DNA from: Cinclus cinclus
Taxonomy: Eukaryota > Chordata > Aves > Passeriformes > Cinclidae
Direction: 5' to 3'
Assembly (NCBI RefSeq): GCF_963662255.1
Contig: NC_085056.1
Location: forward strand, 8,498,216-8,562,215
DNA length: 64,000 nt
Positions 1 to 11,700 of the stretch are shown piece by piece. The translations under genes and the position numbers were made by a program. Position 1 is the stretch's first letter. The number at the start of each line of letters is the position of its first letter. The notes below the pieces were generated by a model that made no database searches, was not told where the DNA came from, and worked only from the letters and a program-made list of their open reading frames with translations.

Positions 1-1300
1 ATCCCGCTCAGCATCGTCCTGGAAGGGCTGGTACCCACCCCATCGCTCCCTGCTGATGGTCTGCTGAGAGCTGGCTGTCCTTTCCCTCCCTTCTGCTCCT
101 GCAAGATGCTGCTGAGCCTGGCTGCCCTTCCCAGCAGTTGAGGCCAAGCTCTCTCACTACATGACTGGCCACCCTTTTTGCATAACTACTCTGCTTTTTC
201 TCCCACGTTTAACCCAGGATGATTTTGCCTGTGGACTGAGCCGCCCTCAGGGTTTTACGGGATCGGCCTGGCCCTTTGCCACCCCCAAAGGGGGGGCAGG
301 AGGGAGTTTCCCAGCTTCTCCCCGGGAGCAGGACAGCCCCGGTGTCAGCGCAGTGGGCTCGGCGGGGGACAGGGCGCTCCCACGACACGCTCAGCCTGGC
401 GCTATCAGCCTTGGCATCTCCAGCCGCGCCTTCCGTGGGGATTTATCTCTGCCAAATCTGCAAATCGTAGCATGTAATTTTCCCTCTTTCTAGTCCGGGG
501 GAGGGTTTGTGGCCGGAGCGGAACAGACAGATATTTGAGGCTGGGAGCAGGGAGCCTGCTGCGCCACGTTCGCAGCCAACCCCACAGGGCAGCCTTGTCA
601 GTAACAGCCACGGCGAGATCAAAGATGCTGTTTGCCACCAGGATCTGTCCTTGACAGCCAATGGCTTCCCGCGGAGAGCGGGGTATCTCATCTCAGAGAG
701 GGGAGTCATCTGATGTCTGGATGGAGGGGAAAGACGAGTGCTGTGTTTCACCAGGCTTTCCCAGCCTGCTGCATCAGTGCCGTAATTTCACGGCTGGACC
801 CTTCTGGCCCACCTGGAGGCCCAGGTTTCTAAACCAATGCCTTTATTTTTCAGCAAAGCCTCAACTTTCCACAGGCAGTAAATGAGGTTGTTTCGTGCTG
901 CCCAGCCTGGAGTGCAGGGATGGGTTCACACTTGTAGTTTTTACAGATTTTCCCCTTTTTCAGGTCTTGTGAAATGGCAAGTTCAGAAGGTGATTTAGTG
1001 GGTTGTGTCCTGATTTTGCTTAGCTAGAAGTTATGGAAAATTACATTAAACCGGACAGGGATAAAATAGGCTCCAGTATAACCAAAACTGTGAGTATCTG
1101 GCCTCAAATGCTCAGTGAGAGGAACTTTTTTCCCATCTGGCTGCTGAATCCTTCCCCTCTCCGGAGCCGGAAACTATCACCTTGGTAGCTTAGTTGCTAC
1201 AGAACCTGCTTCGGGCAAGACAGTAGAGGCACATCAGAAGTCCCTGGGGACGGGCAGCCTCTGCCCTAAGGAGGACGATGGCTGTATCTGCTGACCTCCC
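1..1300. other. GC-rich non-coding stretch, no gene recognised
   Basis: I can support no gene in this stretch. A frame is open from the first base to a stop near 140, but its translation matches no family I know and it has no convincing splice site. The other open frames here are short and overlap on both strands. The DNA is moderately GC-rich and unique in appearance. It could be intergenic or part of a long intron of a gene lying to the left. Confidence 0.5.
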
Positions 1301-1751
1301 CGCTCTCCAGTCAACACAACTTGGTAGCGACAGGGCCAATTAGTGCAGCTACAAATTGTCACCCCGCTCCAGCCAGGGTGGGCAGTGGTCAGCACATGGC
1401 CGGCACCTTATCACTATCAGCAGCCTCCCGCGCCGCAGCTCCCGGCGGGATAAAGCCAGAGGTGGTTAATGAGTGTCCCGGGGGAGGGCAGGGCAGGGGC
1501 TCTAATTGCTGCTTCCAGCCGGGGGTCACCAATTAAGAGGCAAAGTGCCGGCGGCGGTGCAGAGCCGAGCGCTCTGCTGCCGTGCGGTGATGGCCGGAGA
1601 GGTGCCGGAGCTGCTCCCGCCTGGCTGCCCCTTCCAACAAGTGCTTTTGTCTCTTCACCGCAGGCTCTCTTGCTGCCTGGGCTCCCGGGGGCTTCGTTAG
1701 CACCGTGCGCACGGGAAGCCGCGTTCTCCGTCCGAAGGCGGAGGCTGCTCG

Positions 1752-1770
1752 CCCATCGCCGTGCGATGGG
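1752..1770. repeat. Perfect 8-bp inverted repeat (short hairpin)
   Basis: CCCATCGC and GCGATGGG are perfect reverse complements separated by the 3-nt loop CGT. The hairpin lies inside the CpG-rich block. Its function is unknown, and a motif this short can arise by chance in GC-rich DNA. Confidence 0.6.
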
Positions 1771-1868
1771 AATAGCAATGTCAGCCCCGCGATGGCAGGG
1801 AGCGTCCGCCCCTCCGCCGTGCCCGTTTGGCCATGCTCTGTTTAATTACGCTCTCCCAGTCTTGCCAG

Positions 1869-1875
1869 TATAAAT
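1869..1875 (+). promoter_or_regulatory. TATA-like motif at edge of CpG block
   Basis: TATAAAT occurs right after the CpG-rich block. A + strand start site about 30 bases downstream would be possible, but no initiator, exon or coding sequence backs it. Confidence 0.15.
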
Positions 1876-3060
1876 GAATGCTCCCAGACCCAAGCCGGCT
1901 GCGTGATGCCTCGATGCCTGCCCATGGAGGGGGCAGCAGGAGGGGACAGAGAGGGGCAAACCGGGACGCGCCCGCCGCCCCTCCGACAGTGTCAAAGTAA
2001 GCATCCTTCAAGAGGAGCGGCAGTACAAGCAGCCCTCCAGCAGAGACCTGGCAAAGCCGGGCATCCTCAGCTCCCTGGCATTGCTCCTGCGTGCGGGGGT
2101 GCTCCCACCCATTCTCTCTGATGTGGATTCTCTGGTGTGTGCGAAGGGTTGGGTCCCCACTGTAGTCCCAGCGCCCTGGTCCCCACGAGGAAGCGGAGGG
2201 GGCACGCAGGCTGCGCAGGGGGACAAGCAGATACAGCCATAACAAACCGCGGCCGCTCAGCCGAGGAGGCTCCTGGTGCGGCTGGGTGGGCCAGGGCCTC
2301 CCAGAACCACGGCAGGGCAGCGTGTGCCCAGGCTGCCAGCTCCCCGGGGAGCAGAGCCGCATCTCCGCCTCCCTGCCGGCCTCCCGCCGCCCATCGCCTC
2401 CCGGCCAGGGCTTTTGGGGGCTTGGGGAGGCCCCACGATGCTGGCCGAGGAGGACTATGTCTAGGGCTGCCCCTCCACCCTGGGACACGAAGGTGGGGCG
2501 TCCCTGCCCCTTTGGACTTGGACTGTTTGCACCGGGACTGGTGGGGAGCGAGCGCATCTCGGCTTGGGGAGATGGGGACACCCTGGGCTCGGCTACCCCA
2601 TAGGCACCTGCCTGAGGGAGCTGGGAATGGCTCAGGCTGCTGATGAAACTGCTGTGGGGAACTGGATCAGCTCTGGCCCTGCTCCGCCTTGGCCGAGCTT
2701 TTAACCCCTCATCGCCCAGCGCCGTGCCTTTTGGTGAGGATGGCTGTCTAGCCCTGCGTGCTCATCTCCCCTCGCAGGAGAAGGCTTTAATTCACCCTTA
2801 AACCCCCTCTTCCAGCAAAACACTACAGATTACGGCAGGACAGAAGTGCGGGGGACTCCCGGGCTGCTCCCTGCCGTCTGTGCCGAGCCAGGGCCACCAC
2901 CACCGGCAGATTAGCCCCTGGATGCTTCCCAGGGCTGGCAGCTTCTTGCTGCCGTGGGCCAGGGTGCGGCTCTGCTTCGGTGAGCGATGCAATCAGAGGC
3001 CGGTGCAAGGGCCAGCCTTGCCAGCCAGTGACTTTGCCATTGCCTAAAATAAAATCCACA

Positions 3061-3112
3061 GGGAAAAAAAGGGGAAAAAAAAAGAAAAGAAAAAAAAGAA
3101 AAAAGAAAAAAA
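3061..3112. repeat. A-rich low-complexity tract
   Basis: This is a roughly 50-base run of A with interspersed single or grouped G on the + strand, a purine-only simple repeat. A Lys-rich + strand open frame across it is only a by-product of AAA/AAG codons. It could be the decayed tail of a retroposed sequence, but I see no body attached to it. Confidence 0.85.
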
Positions 3113-4332
3113 GCCTCGACTGGATTAATAATTCAGGCTGGCAAGAGAACAAACCCATCCAGAATCCACCTTCCATTATATGCCCACAAACCACATGAAA
3201 TGGAAAAAGAAAGAACAACATAAAAGCCCAACGACCTTGAGCTTCAGTGGCAGCCCCAGATGTGCAGGGGCACAAGCAGAGGGAACAGGGTGCAGGGATG
3301 GTCCTTGAGTGTGAGTGTCCTGTCCTTCCTGCTGCTGGGGCTGTGCAGAATGGATGCTGGGGTGCCCCTGGTGAGGTGGGGTGTGGGATGCTGTGCTCGG
3401 GGGTGGCCAGACCACACAAAATGCAGTCCAGAGAGCCCCAAGCCCTCCCTGCAAAAAACAGTGCAGCAGAAATGTGCTAAATCCTCAAACTCAAACAAGG
3501 TTTGCCTGCCACAAATTGCAGGGGAGATTGGGGAAAGAATTTGCTACCAGAAAAGTGGTAGCAAGCTGGATGTTAAATATTTAAGGTGGAGATGTCCAGG
3601 TCCATAGTGGGGGAATGCTGAGCTGGGTCAGTGCTTCTAGGGACCATAGGAAATAATTATAACCAGGTAATTATAGAACCCTTTCCAAAAGAAAATCCCT
3701 TTAGGAAAGATTTTTCCCTCCATGGAAGCATCCTCCAGATGCTTGACACTCTGCCCAGCCCACCCAATACTCAGCCCCATTCCTCCCTGCTGCTTCTCCA
3801 GCCTCCAACCTGCCCCAACCAGGGAACCCTCATGCTGGCAAAGCAAATGGAGCAGTTCAGCCCATTTTTTCTCCTCCTCACTTCTCTTTTGTGGTTGTTG
3901 CAATGAGAAATTGCTCAAAAGGAGCCCTCTGCTACCAGAAGTCTGCCTGGTAGTCTAGAAATTAGGGAATGGGATAAGTTCTGCCCATGTGAGCTTCTGG
4001 GGACTTACTGGACCTTTCCCTGTGAAGGAAGGGAAATATTTTAAGTCATTGCCCTGGGGAGCTGTGGCAGAGTATCCCAAGAGAAGCCCCTGGGTTTTGG
4101 ATCTTGCTGGGTGTTCTCTGGGCCACCAGCTCAGGCAGCAATGCCTCCCATAAAGCCATGCCCAGTCCCCAGAGCCAAACTTTCTCTGCCAGTCCAACAG
4201 CAAAGCAATGCAATTTAAACTTTAAATGTCCCATTGCTCTGAGGCTGGGAGTAATGTTTCCTTAGTCTCTCCAAACAGAAGTGAGAAGCATTGCTAGAAC
4301 AGCCTTCTTCTCCCTCACTCTGCTTTGTGTGT

Positions 4333-4334
<2 letters not shown>

Positions 4335-4383
<49 letters not shown>
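4335..4383. repeat. (ATT)n microsatellite, about 16 units
   Basis: A perfect trinucleotide ATT run of about 49 bases is followed by a T-rich tail. The minus strand reads as AAT, which gives an artificial poly-Asn open frame, and the + strand gives a poly-Leu frame. Neither is a gene. A perfect run of this length is expected to vary in length between individuals. Confidence 0.97.
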
Positions 4384-4384
<1 letters not shown>

Positions 4385-5765
4385 TTTTCTTCATTTTTTT
4401 TCTTTTCTTTTCTCTTAAATACACTGCCAGCACAGCAAGGCCCCAAGCACTGCCTCAGCTGCTGCTGCGCCAATTTAAACTTCTGATTTTCTATTAAAAG
4501 TTCCCAGCATCTCCTGGGAAGGTGTTTTCCATGGAGGTGGGCAGGGGAAGGGGACTAGAGGGCTGTGGGACAGGAACCTTGTCCAGCCATGGTAGGCAGG
4601 GGCTGTAGTGGAAGTGATTACATCTTAATTCCACCCTGGAAAAAACTCTCCTGCCTGCCCAGTTTCTGTCTCTCGTGGTTTCAGAGCTGGTTCATGCCCC
4701 TGTGGCAGCACTAGGAGGATCTCCCCCTGGGAAATAGGGTGGTGGTTGTGGGGTGACCAACCCCATGTCCCTCACTTAGCCAAGATATGTGTTTAAATGT
4801 GTAAGTCATGAGGTAATGACAAGACAAAAGTTATATATCTCTATTCTGCAGCAGTGTTGTTCCAGTGACACATAAGAAATCCCCACTCTTCAAGCCAGAA
4901 AGGGAAAAATCTCCACAAAAATCCTCTTTACACCAGAGAGGGGTAACAGCCCTGGTACTCAGTAGGACTGTGCCCACAATGGAGCAGGGTGAGAAGGGAC
5001 TGGGATTCCAATATCTTTGGGCACCAGGGCAGTAAGCATTAATTGAGGTGTATTAATGAGCCAGCAGACAGAAGGAAAAAGCTTTTAGTATGGGAGTGGG
5101 GCAGCCCTGGAATGCAGAGCAGCATTGGGATAGGAACTCTACAAACCCCACAGGCTGGGAAAGCAGCAGAGCCCCCACTCTCCCCAAATCAAAATACATA
5201 TATATATATTTTTAAAAAAAGCACAGGCATTGCAATGAAATAGCTATATGTGGTTTGAAATCCCCAGCTCAGCTCATGCCAAAGGAATTTCCAGGCCTGG
5301 TTTAGATCTGATTCAGCAAAGCTTTTATAACGGTGTGGGGGATGTTCAGAGGACCCGTGGCTGTGGTGGGTGCTGGGGTACCACAGTCCCTGTCTGGCCA
5401 GGGTGCTGAGGCTGGGCCCTCCATTGGGATCCCTGAGGTAGGAAAGGTGGGCGTGTGAGCTCGGGGCTGCCTGCAAAACTTTGGTTTTCTTTCTCCAGCC
5501 TCAATCCTGGAGAAAAAGAAAGCTGGTACCGTCCTGGGGGAGGGATGTGGCAGTATTTGTGGCTCTTGCCCTGACTTCAGCACAAGTTATAGGCCCGGTG
5601 GGATCCATAATCAGCCCCAGGGGTGATCATGCTCCCCCAGGTTTCATGAAATCACTGGGTGGGGTGAAGGGAGAGATTTTGTCTGCCAGCACAGCCCTTT
5701 CCAGCCACCAAAGCATCCACACAGTGGGGTGACTCCAGTGGGGACCAGGCACATCCCCAGCTCTG

Positions 5766-5795
5766 TTCTGCTGCCAGGGGGCTCTGGCAGCAGGA
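5766..5795. repeat. Strong hairpin, 10-bp perfect arms and 6-nt loop
   Basis: CTGCTGCCAG at 5768-5777 and CTGGCAGCAG at 5784-5793 are perfect reverse complements around the loop GGGGCT. The stem extends outward by a T-G wobble and a T-A pair. The left arm and loop also contain CCAGGGGGC, which loosely resembles the core of a CTCF site. I do not see longer arms of pre-miRNA type, so this is a short stable stem rather than a clear RNA gene. Confidence 0.6.
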
Positions 5796-6430
5796 GAGAC
5801 AACCCCCCCTACACACACCCCATCCTCCCAAAGTGAATAATTCAGACAAAACAAAGGGAAATGGTGAAAGTTGTGGTGTCCCAGTATCAGGCACTGGAGA
5901 TGATGGTTTCTTCAGGCAGAAGTAAGAAGAAAAACAAGCAGTGTAGGCAATTATCTCCCCCATGAGTCACTCAGGACTGGGAATTTTTTTTTTCCATGGC
6001 TAAGATTTCCCAGAAACTGGTGAGCTGTCTGTCTGGGGGGGTGTCTGTCTGGGAGTTGGGGGAGTGTCTCTCCAGGGATGGGAGAAGCAAAGCCAGCCAT
6101 GGTCTAGAAGCTCCATGGATCCCCCCTGCCAGTGGCAGTCCTAAGGCTTGAGGATCAGAGAGGGGTCTGGGGATGCTCTCTACATCCATACTCAGAGATG
6201 TCGAGCCCCCCAATCCCCACAGACTCTCCTCCATCCTTCAGCCCCCAACATTGGCTGCATTTAATAATCACTTTAAAAAAATATTTTATCTCCATGGGTG
6301 CAAGATAGGGACAATATAGACCGTCAGGGGTTTCATAATCAATCCTAGGAATAGGAATCCTAGGAATCCTCTTTTTTGGATTTTTGGGTCCCTCCACCCA
6401 TGGATGGATTCTCCATGCTTTTAATAGAAG

Positions 6431-6503
6431 ATGTCCTTGTCTGTGGCAGGGGGGTAGAACAAGATAACCTTCCAACCCAAACTGTTCTGTGGTTTGATGA
6501 TCC
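6431..6503 (+). mobile_element. CR1 LINE 3'-end remnant
   Basis: The + strand contains the characteristic end of avian CR1 elements: a segment resembling the CR1 text ending in the G-run at about 6450, then ACCTTCCAACCCAAACTGTTCT-like sequence, followed by a degenerate TGATGAT tail. Only about 70 bases are recognisable and they are diverged from the younger copy near 32 kb. CR1 is a non-LTR retrotransposon whose copies are usually 5'-truncated, which fits. The exact left edge is uncertain. Confidence 0.75.
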
Positions 6504-8337
6504 TTGCATCCTGGTCTCAGATCCCTCTGACCAGGAAGGGTTATCCAGGGATGATGGCACATCTCTGTAACCCTGGGGAACTCTGCAGATGGAGTTGCTG
6601 CTGCTTTGATAAGGCTCTTCAGAAGCTTGATTTAAAGCTTGCAAGCCTCTTCCGAAACATTTTTTAGCCTAATTATTTTTCAAGATGAAAGGGAAAAGAA
6701 GAACCCCAAACCCTCCTCTTTACTCCTCACTGTTAAGGTAAGGGCTTCATCCAGCTCCATGTGGAGAAGATGCCCCACATCCTCTGGCCCTGGCCAAGGG
6801 CTGCATCCCATGTCCCCACAGTGCCAGCACAGCCCCTGCATTACAGATCCCGACTGCCATTGCATTCTCTCCCCCCTCTTCCTTTCCTAATTGTACTCCA
6901 TTTCAATATCATTGAGGAATAATTGCATTAGGAAAGACAGCTCCAATCTGGCGTTAAGGGCCGTTCTCCTGCCTGCACATCACTGAAGGTCCTGAGCCCT
7001 GGCAGTAATGGAGCTTACCACAAGCACTCAGGGAAAGAGCTCTCAGCACTTCAGCTAAAACACTTATTTGCTTTGAACACATCCTGACCTTCTGAATCTC
7101 TTCCCTCCTTTAAAGGCTCACATTTGCCAAGAGCACACCTGGGGCAATAGCAATAGCAAAGAGGATGGGTGAGCTGCAGGGGTTTGGACATGCTGTGGGA
7201 CAGCACCACATGCCTATGGGATGTATGGCATTCCTCTCTCCATGCCCCAGCTGGACAGAACAAACCATTGCTGGGGATAAATTAGGTTTTTGCAGGAGGC
7301 AGAGCAAAGGGAACGAGTGCAGCAAAATACGTGCAAGGAGGATGCACAGCAAAACTGCAGCCTCACTTCCTCTCTCTCCTTCCACTCCCCTGCTCTCAAG
7401 AGGAGGGATCATCCCCATCCAACCTCAAGCAGGAGCTGACCCTTTGGCACAGCCACCAAGGTCCTTTTGATTTGGAGCCAGGTCTTCCTTCGTTACCTTG
7501 ATCCCCAAACCCTTTCAGCTGCCGCTGCTGTCTGCCTTGTGGTTCTTTATCAAAGGCTGCCTTGAAACCCAGATAAAGGGTGGCGTATGCAGGGAGGCTC
7601 CCACCCTCACATGTAACCACTCAGACATGCTGTGGAGATTAGCCAGAGCCCAGCTCTCCCCTGGTCCCCATCTCTGCCAAGAGCCAGACCTGCCCAAGGC
7701 AGCGATAGCAATGAGTGTATCTCCCCAAGACTGAGCACTCGCTCACGCACTGAGCAGTGATGTGCACAGCGGTGCCACACAGACATTGCCCTGGTAGGGT
7801 GCTGCACAGAGGAACAACGCGTCTGTCTGAAATGTGTGATCCTCAGAGGCAGGCCAAACATGTGCCATTTGAAGCCAAATCTGGAATGCATTTTGGCTAG
7901 TGGCTGGGCTTATCAGCGTTGCAGATGGATGAGCTGTTGTCACAAGCCTTAGGACAAATGTTCTCCTGAGGTTTTATGTGAAAATATGAAAAGGCTCCAA
8001 GAACAAGCTCACCTTCAAGATTGGACAAGGTCTAGATTTGGCACCATGCCTCTTGTTCCCGTGCAACAGGCCAATCAAAAGCTGGGCTGTCCCTGGGGGC
8101 TCTGCACCAAATGTGGTGTTCCTGCAGGGAAAACCTCATCTGGGCAGAGTAGAAGAAAATCCAGACTGGCTTTGCAGCTGGGTAAACTGAGGCAGGAGCA
8201 GACAAGGACTTGTCCCAGATCACCTTGAAAACGTGTCTTCTCCTGTGATGCTCCTGTCTACCACTCGCCCTTTTAACTCTGCCAGAGCCATTTCACACCC
8301 CTGGGTCCCACTACAGCCAGCAATGCCAAGTGATAAT

Positions 8338-8376
8338 GATTTATTATTATTGTTATTACTCCTGCTATTATTATTG
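8338..8376. repeat. Imperfect (ATT)n patch
   Basis: TTATTATTATTG- and TATTATTATTG-type units are interrupted by unique bases. It is a degraded trinucleotide repeat of the same class as the perfect one near 4.35 kb. Confidence 0.8.
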
Positions 8377-8690
8377 CTGCCTAGATAATCCCCTGTCAGA
8401 ATATAAATGTGCCTTCCCTTCCAGCATGAGAGTGTCCTGCTTAATGATGTTGTTTTCCTCTCACTGGTACCTTCAGCTCTGACATATCGAAGGTTAATGG
8501 CACCAGGAGAGCTTTGGCTACGCTGCTTCTTCAGAAGACAGGTCATTATACCATCAACCACCCTGGTACAAGGACTGCTCTTCCCTCCTCCTTTATTAAG
8601 ATTTGCCTTTCCTTGATTAAATTAGCTTGAACGGCTTCTTCCTCCGAGGGATGGATGCCTCCATTATCGCCTATTCCTTCTGAAAAGGAT

Positions 8691-8703
8691 GGGGGGGGGG
8701 GGG
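8691..8703. repeat. G13 homopolymer
   Basis: An uninterrupted run of 13 G follows AAAAGGAT. Runs of this kind are prone to length error in sequencing, so the exact count is uncertain. Confidence 0.9.
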
Positions 8704-11700
8704 AAATACAACGTGGCCCAGGATAATTGAATGAAAATTTAATGAGCACTTGCGAGAATACGTTAAGAGAAATGCCAATCGATAGAAAACTGATTTCCTG
8801 ATTTTAGCACCAAATGGACTCGTGCTGGAGAAGTCATTCCCTTCCACCTGTAGCAGGAGTAAGAAGAAAGGCTGGAGCAGCCAGCCTGCCCTGGTGGCAA
8901 ACACAGCTGCAAACCTGGGACACAGACGTAGAATTAAGCTATTGACACACTGGTAATCACCTTGCAGACCACTACCCTGCCCGGTGCCTTACTCTGGCTG
9001 TTGTAGGAGGAAAAATAGCTACTGACTACAGAGGAACATAAATGGAGGCTGAGCAACCCCTACCACCCAGCTATATTTCCTAGCTCAGTTTAACTCTTCA
9101 GCACTAACCAGCTGGTGAAGTGGTTAAATACAGGCTGTCTGACTCGTACAGCCATTCCACAGTGAGAATGCAGATGATCCCATCACTTTCAAAGCTCTCA
9201 CATGAGCAGCTCACTTCAGGGGTCCAGCCCCCTGTATCACACACATTTCCCACCCCAGAGAAACTGTGGGGGAATGGCCTTTCCTGTGTTGCAATTGCCT
9301 CCCTGGCTGACCTCAAATCCATCCCGGAGCAAGATTTTCAGAAGGGCACCATGCCAGGTTTGGAAAGATAGCACATATTCTAGGCAGGTTTTCCCAAGGC
9401 ACTGTAGCTCCCCCAGCCTGGGTTTTCCCAGGAGCTCGGCCCAGCACCTTCCCCAATTTAAAGTCATGGCAACTGAATCCTTGATGAAACTGCAATGCTT
9501 TTGCCCTTGGGGCCAAAGGTATCCTTGGTAGTGACCCTCAAAAGTCACTGGAGCAGATCCAGTTTGGTCCTGTGGACAATTTCTCAGTAAAACTGGTAAA
9601 TAAAAGACAGCGACAGGAGAAGAAGAGTGCAGTTTGCAGGTTTCTGCCTGCTGCTGTTAGAAAATGCTTTTTTTCTTTCTGATGAAAAAGCAGGAGGCTG
9701 CACAAAAGCAGCACTTTATTAACTAAAAGAGTCCCCATACAGGGCTCTTGGCATGCAGTGGAGGCATCTCCCTACCAGCAACCCCCAGCAGGGCACACAC
9801 CATGGTTTCTCACTCCTGCAAATCAAGATCCTGAAAATTCAGGCCACTTTCCACTTTTTATTGCCATCTTTCCAAGAAGAAAGGATCTGAGCAGCCATCC
9901 TGGCAGGAGAATAACCCAGCTGCCCACACCACAAGACTGTCCTCATGTCCCCAGATGGCCCTGGAGCCCTGTGGAGAGGCCTTTGGACACACTGACATTC
10001 TCATGTGCACGTCCTACAGCCCATGTCCAGCTCATGTCTGAGCTCCACTGTGCCCTGGGAAGCTTTGGTTTCACCCCAGATGCCCTGAGCAGGAGGGTGG
10101 TGGGGGGACCCCCGGGAACCCCCACCCTCCCACAGCTGCCCGCACAAAGCAGCCCATTCTCACAGCTTCCAGCACTGCTCCACAGCAGTAAATATTGCAT
10201 TAGCTGCGGTGGGCCAGGGCTCCGGGCCCTTTTCCAGCTTGGCAGGCTCCTCTCAGCCAGCCAGCAGAAGAAGCAGGGATTATGTGAACTGGGCACAGAG
10301 CGAGAGGGGCAGAAAGCAGTCCGGGGGAGCAAGAAGTGCTGCCAGGGCAGAGATAGGTTATCTTTATCCTGCTTTCCGAGCCGTGATGGCTGACAATACC
10401 CTAGTGTCACATGTGGCTTTGGTGGAGTCACAGATTTCCCCCTGGGGAAGAAAAAAAGGAAAAATACAGTGATTTTTGGACTGAAGCTTTTGGGAATCAG
10501 AGACGAAAATCTACCAGTGTCGATCTGAAAAGGGCTTTTCCGCTCTCAGGCGATGCTCTGGGGTTTTGCTGTTGTGATTTTGAAACTTTCTGGAATTTGT
10601 CGGGTTTTGTTTCTGCTTGCTGGGAAAGGTCATGGCTTCCCGGGCAGGGAGGCAGAGCTCTGCTTTCTGGCATAGCCCTTCATGCCCAGCCTGCCCTGGA
10701 GTGCCTGCTGAGGAAGTCTGGGGCAGGAGGAACCTGGGGAGACAAGACAGAGGCATTAACAGATCATTCTACGAACAAAACCTACATGTAAAATCCAGTT
10801 ATAGTGGGGCAAAATAAATCCAAGGTGGTCCTTCCAGAACTGCCTGGCTAAATGAGTTCCTGGTCCCGACTCTGGCGTTTCCCCTCCATCCTGTGCACAA
10901 CAGGCTTTTTGTTAAATTTCACATCCTGAAAGAATTTAATAGCATTTTTATTTTTAATCCATCACATGTGTTTTGTTTGGACTAATCCAACAGGTCTGCG
11001 TTCACAAGCAGCTCTTTTCCAACATCACTACATTTCTCAAGGCTTAACCTGTTGACAAGGACGGGATGCGTTCGGCCCACGTTACACAAGCATCATTAGG
11101 TGCACAAGGACTCTAGCCTGTGAGCAGATGGAGTGGTCAGGGGATTCTGCTGACAATGGCAGGAAAAGTGGATCCCTGCATGGAGGGGAAGCTGTCCCAC
11201 CTTTCTATTGAAGGCGACTTCAGGGTTGCTCAGCAGCTTGCAGGAATTCTGCATTGACTGCTTCTGCAGCACTGGTGCTTCTGCAAACCAGACTGTGGGG
11301 TTTTTCTGGGGAGGAACTGGTGTTGCCATTATCCAGCTGAAGGACTGAGCTTGGAACTATAGAAAGCAGCAACACTGATGTCCCTTAATTGCTGTAATTC
11401 AATTAAGCCCTGCAATGGGTGCAGCCAGGCAGGAAACCAGCCCATCTGCAATGAGCCCAGGGCTGCTACATAGCCACAAGACATTCAAGCACAGGTTTAA
11501 CTTTAAGCCTGGTTTGAGGATTATCTCTGCTTATAAAAGTGTTCACCCCTGAGGTAACATGTCCTCAGGTCCTGTTGCTTTTCTGCAGGGCTCATGGAGG
11601 GGAAGATTTGTGTGCTGGGCAGCACAGCAGTCAGGGATGGCCTCAGCAGGGTTAGGAAACAACTGGGGAGCCTACAGGCCTATGCACAGTGCAGATGTGC

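Larger units (their letters stand above)
1321..1880. promoter_or_regulatory. Orphan CpG-rich block
   Basis: CpG dinucleotides are dense by eye between about 1540 and 1830, unlike the flanking sequence. The block contains GATA-like cores (TATCA around 1410) and ATTA-type motifs, and it ends with a TATA-like TATAAAT at 1869-1875. CpG-rich blocks of this kind often mark promoters or developmental enhancers. No recognisable coding exon follows on either strand, so any transcript from here would be non-coding or would have exons I did not detect. The regulatory role is inferred from composition only. Confidence 0.35.
1900..6430. other. Non-coding stretch with low-complexity repeats
   Basis: No gene is recognised. 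The longest open frame (minus strand 1781-2581, 266 codons) overlaps several equally open frames in very GC-rich sequence and translates to Pro/Gly/Arg/Ser-rich text without a domain, so I treat it as chance. The stretch holds the A-rich tract near 3.1 kb, the (ATT)n microsatellite near 4.35 kb and the hairpin near 5.78 kb, described separately. Confidence 0.5.

Noticed and set aside
1..140. Frame open from the first base, as if the end of a coding exon
   Set aside because: Forty-six codons without a stop are unremarkable in GC-rich DNA. The translation matches nothing I know and no acceptor can be seen because the window starts there.
1781..2581. 266-codon minus-strand open frame, the longest in the window
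   Set aside because: It lies in very GC-rich DNA where stops are rare, overlaps other long frames on both strands, and translates to Pro/Gly/Arg-rich text without domain or splice support.
4215..4433. Poly-Asn protein on the minus strand
   Set aside because: It is only the translation of the (ATT)n microsatellite.
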